This document shows positions 5,533 through 5,753 of a stretch of 5,753 nt of DNA, one piece after another. Source of the stretch: Lysobacteraceae bacterium. Its GTDB lineage: Bacteria > Pseudomonadota > Gammaproteobacteria > Xanthomonadales > Xanthomonadaceae. The notes under the pieces are model-generated. The model saw only the letters and a program-made list of their open reading frames with translations, made no database searches and was not told the origin of the DNA. Position numbers and translations under genes: made by a program. The stretch is from the NCBI GenBank assembly GCA_004173415.1, contig SEHC01000148.1, positions 1 through 5,753 of the forward strand, read 5' to 3'. Each line of letters opens with the position of its first letter. Within the stretch, counting starts at the first letter, position 1.

Positions 5533-5538
5533 GATAAT
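5533..5538 (+). promoter_or_regulatory. Possible -10 box of map, implying a leaderless mRNA
   Basis: GATAAT (5 of 6 matches to TATAAT) ends 6 nt before the map ATG, so transcription would start at or next to A5545. No Shine-Dalgarno sequence is present in front of this ATG, which agrees with leaderless translation. No good -35 box is seen at 16-18 nt upstream (AGTCAA at the 17-nt position). An alternative -10, TATAAG at 5404-5409, would give a leader of over 100 nt. Confidence 0.35.
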
Positions 5539-5544
5539 CGCCCC

Positions 5545-5753
5545 ATGGCCATCAATCTCAAGACCCCCGAAGAACTCCAGCAGATGCGAATCGCCGGCCG
5601 CCTGGCGGCTGAGGTGCTGCAGGTAGTGGCGCCGCATGTGAAGCCCGGAGTGACCACCGCCGAGCTGGACCGGGTCTGCCACGACCACATCGTCAACGTC
5701 CAGCAGGCCATTCCCGCCAACGTGGGTTATGGCGGCGGACACGGACGGATCCC
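5545..5753 (+). CDS. map: Type I methionine aminopeptidase, N-terminal fragment (runs off window)
   Basis: Map removes the initiator methionine from nascent cytosolic proteins using divalent metal ions. Sixty-nine codons are visible, starting MAINLKTPEELQQMR and continuing through IAGRLAAEVL, VKPGVTTAELD and NVQQAIPANVGY, all typical of the gammaproteobacterial type I enzyme at the same positions. The metal-binding residues lie beyond the window. ATG at 5545 is the family start; it has no ribosome binding site, and a possible -10 box sits directly before it. The gene is divergent from the pilus operon. After Gly61-Tyr62 the reading continues GGGHGRI, whereas the family normally has a GFPK-type segment followed by a conserved Cys/Asn region; this may be divergence, an edge artefact or rearrangement. 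Identity of the first 62 residues is firm. Confidence 0.93.
   Translation, partial: MAINLKTPEELQQMRIAGRLAAEVLQVVAPHVKPGVTTAELDRVCHDHIVNVQQAIPANVGYGGGHGRI

Noticed and set aside
5183..5626. 147-codon plus-strand open frame in the divergent regulatory gap
   Set aside because: It crosses the promoter region and runs into map in another frame; no recognisable protein features. I consider the gap regulatory.

Overview
The window comes from a GC-rich gammaproteobacterium, most likely a member of the Xanthomonadaceae/Lysobacteraceae (Xanthomonas, Stenotrophomonas, Lysobacter, Luteimonas and relatives). This rests on the N-termini of ribosomal protein S2 (left edge, minus strand) and methionine aminopeptidase (right edge, plus strand), which read like that group, and on the divergent map/rpsB arrangement known from gammaproteobacteria. 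Genus cannot be settled from the sequence alone.

Layout from left to right: the first 21 codons of rpsB (1-63, minus); a long, structured rpsB leader (64-297) with a strong sigma70-type promoter (304-332); then a compact four-gene minus-strand operon, transcribed from about 5275 down to 366, that encodes a complete archaic (Csu-type, spore coat U) chaperone-usher pilus. In transcription order it holds a secreted spore coat U pilin (4634-5140), a periplasmic chaperone (3846-4634), an outer-membrane usher (1421-3892) and a two-domain tip adhesin (366-1400). A 404-bp divergent regulatory region (5141-5544) separates the operon from map (5545 to the window end, partial).

The genes form one assembly line. 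The chaperone folds pilin and adhesin in the periplasm, the usher threads them through the outer membrane, the adhesin (which lacks an N-terminal donor strand) caps the tip, and the pilin (which has one) polymerises behind it. The four genes overlap or nearly touch, so translational coupling is likely. The separate minor pilins CsuA and CsuB of the Acinetobacter system are absent, making this a minimal version.

The most interesting signals are regulatory. A near-perfect sigma54 (RpoN) promoter lies upstream of the pilin, with a cluster of short direct and inverted repeats at enhancer distance. A CsrA/RsmA-like site covers the pilin ribosome binding site, and a second GGA lies in a hairpin loop. 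No obvious terminator separates the pilus operon from the rpsB promoter, so the pilus operon sits in the gap between two housekeeping genes and might read through into rpsB. The visible end of map departs from the family pattern after codon 62. I see no tRNA, rRNA, insertion sequence, CRISPR array or attachment site.
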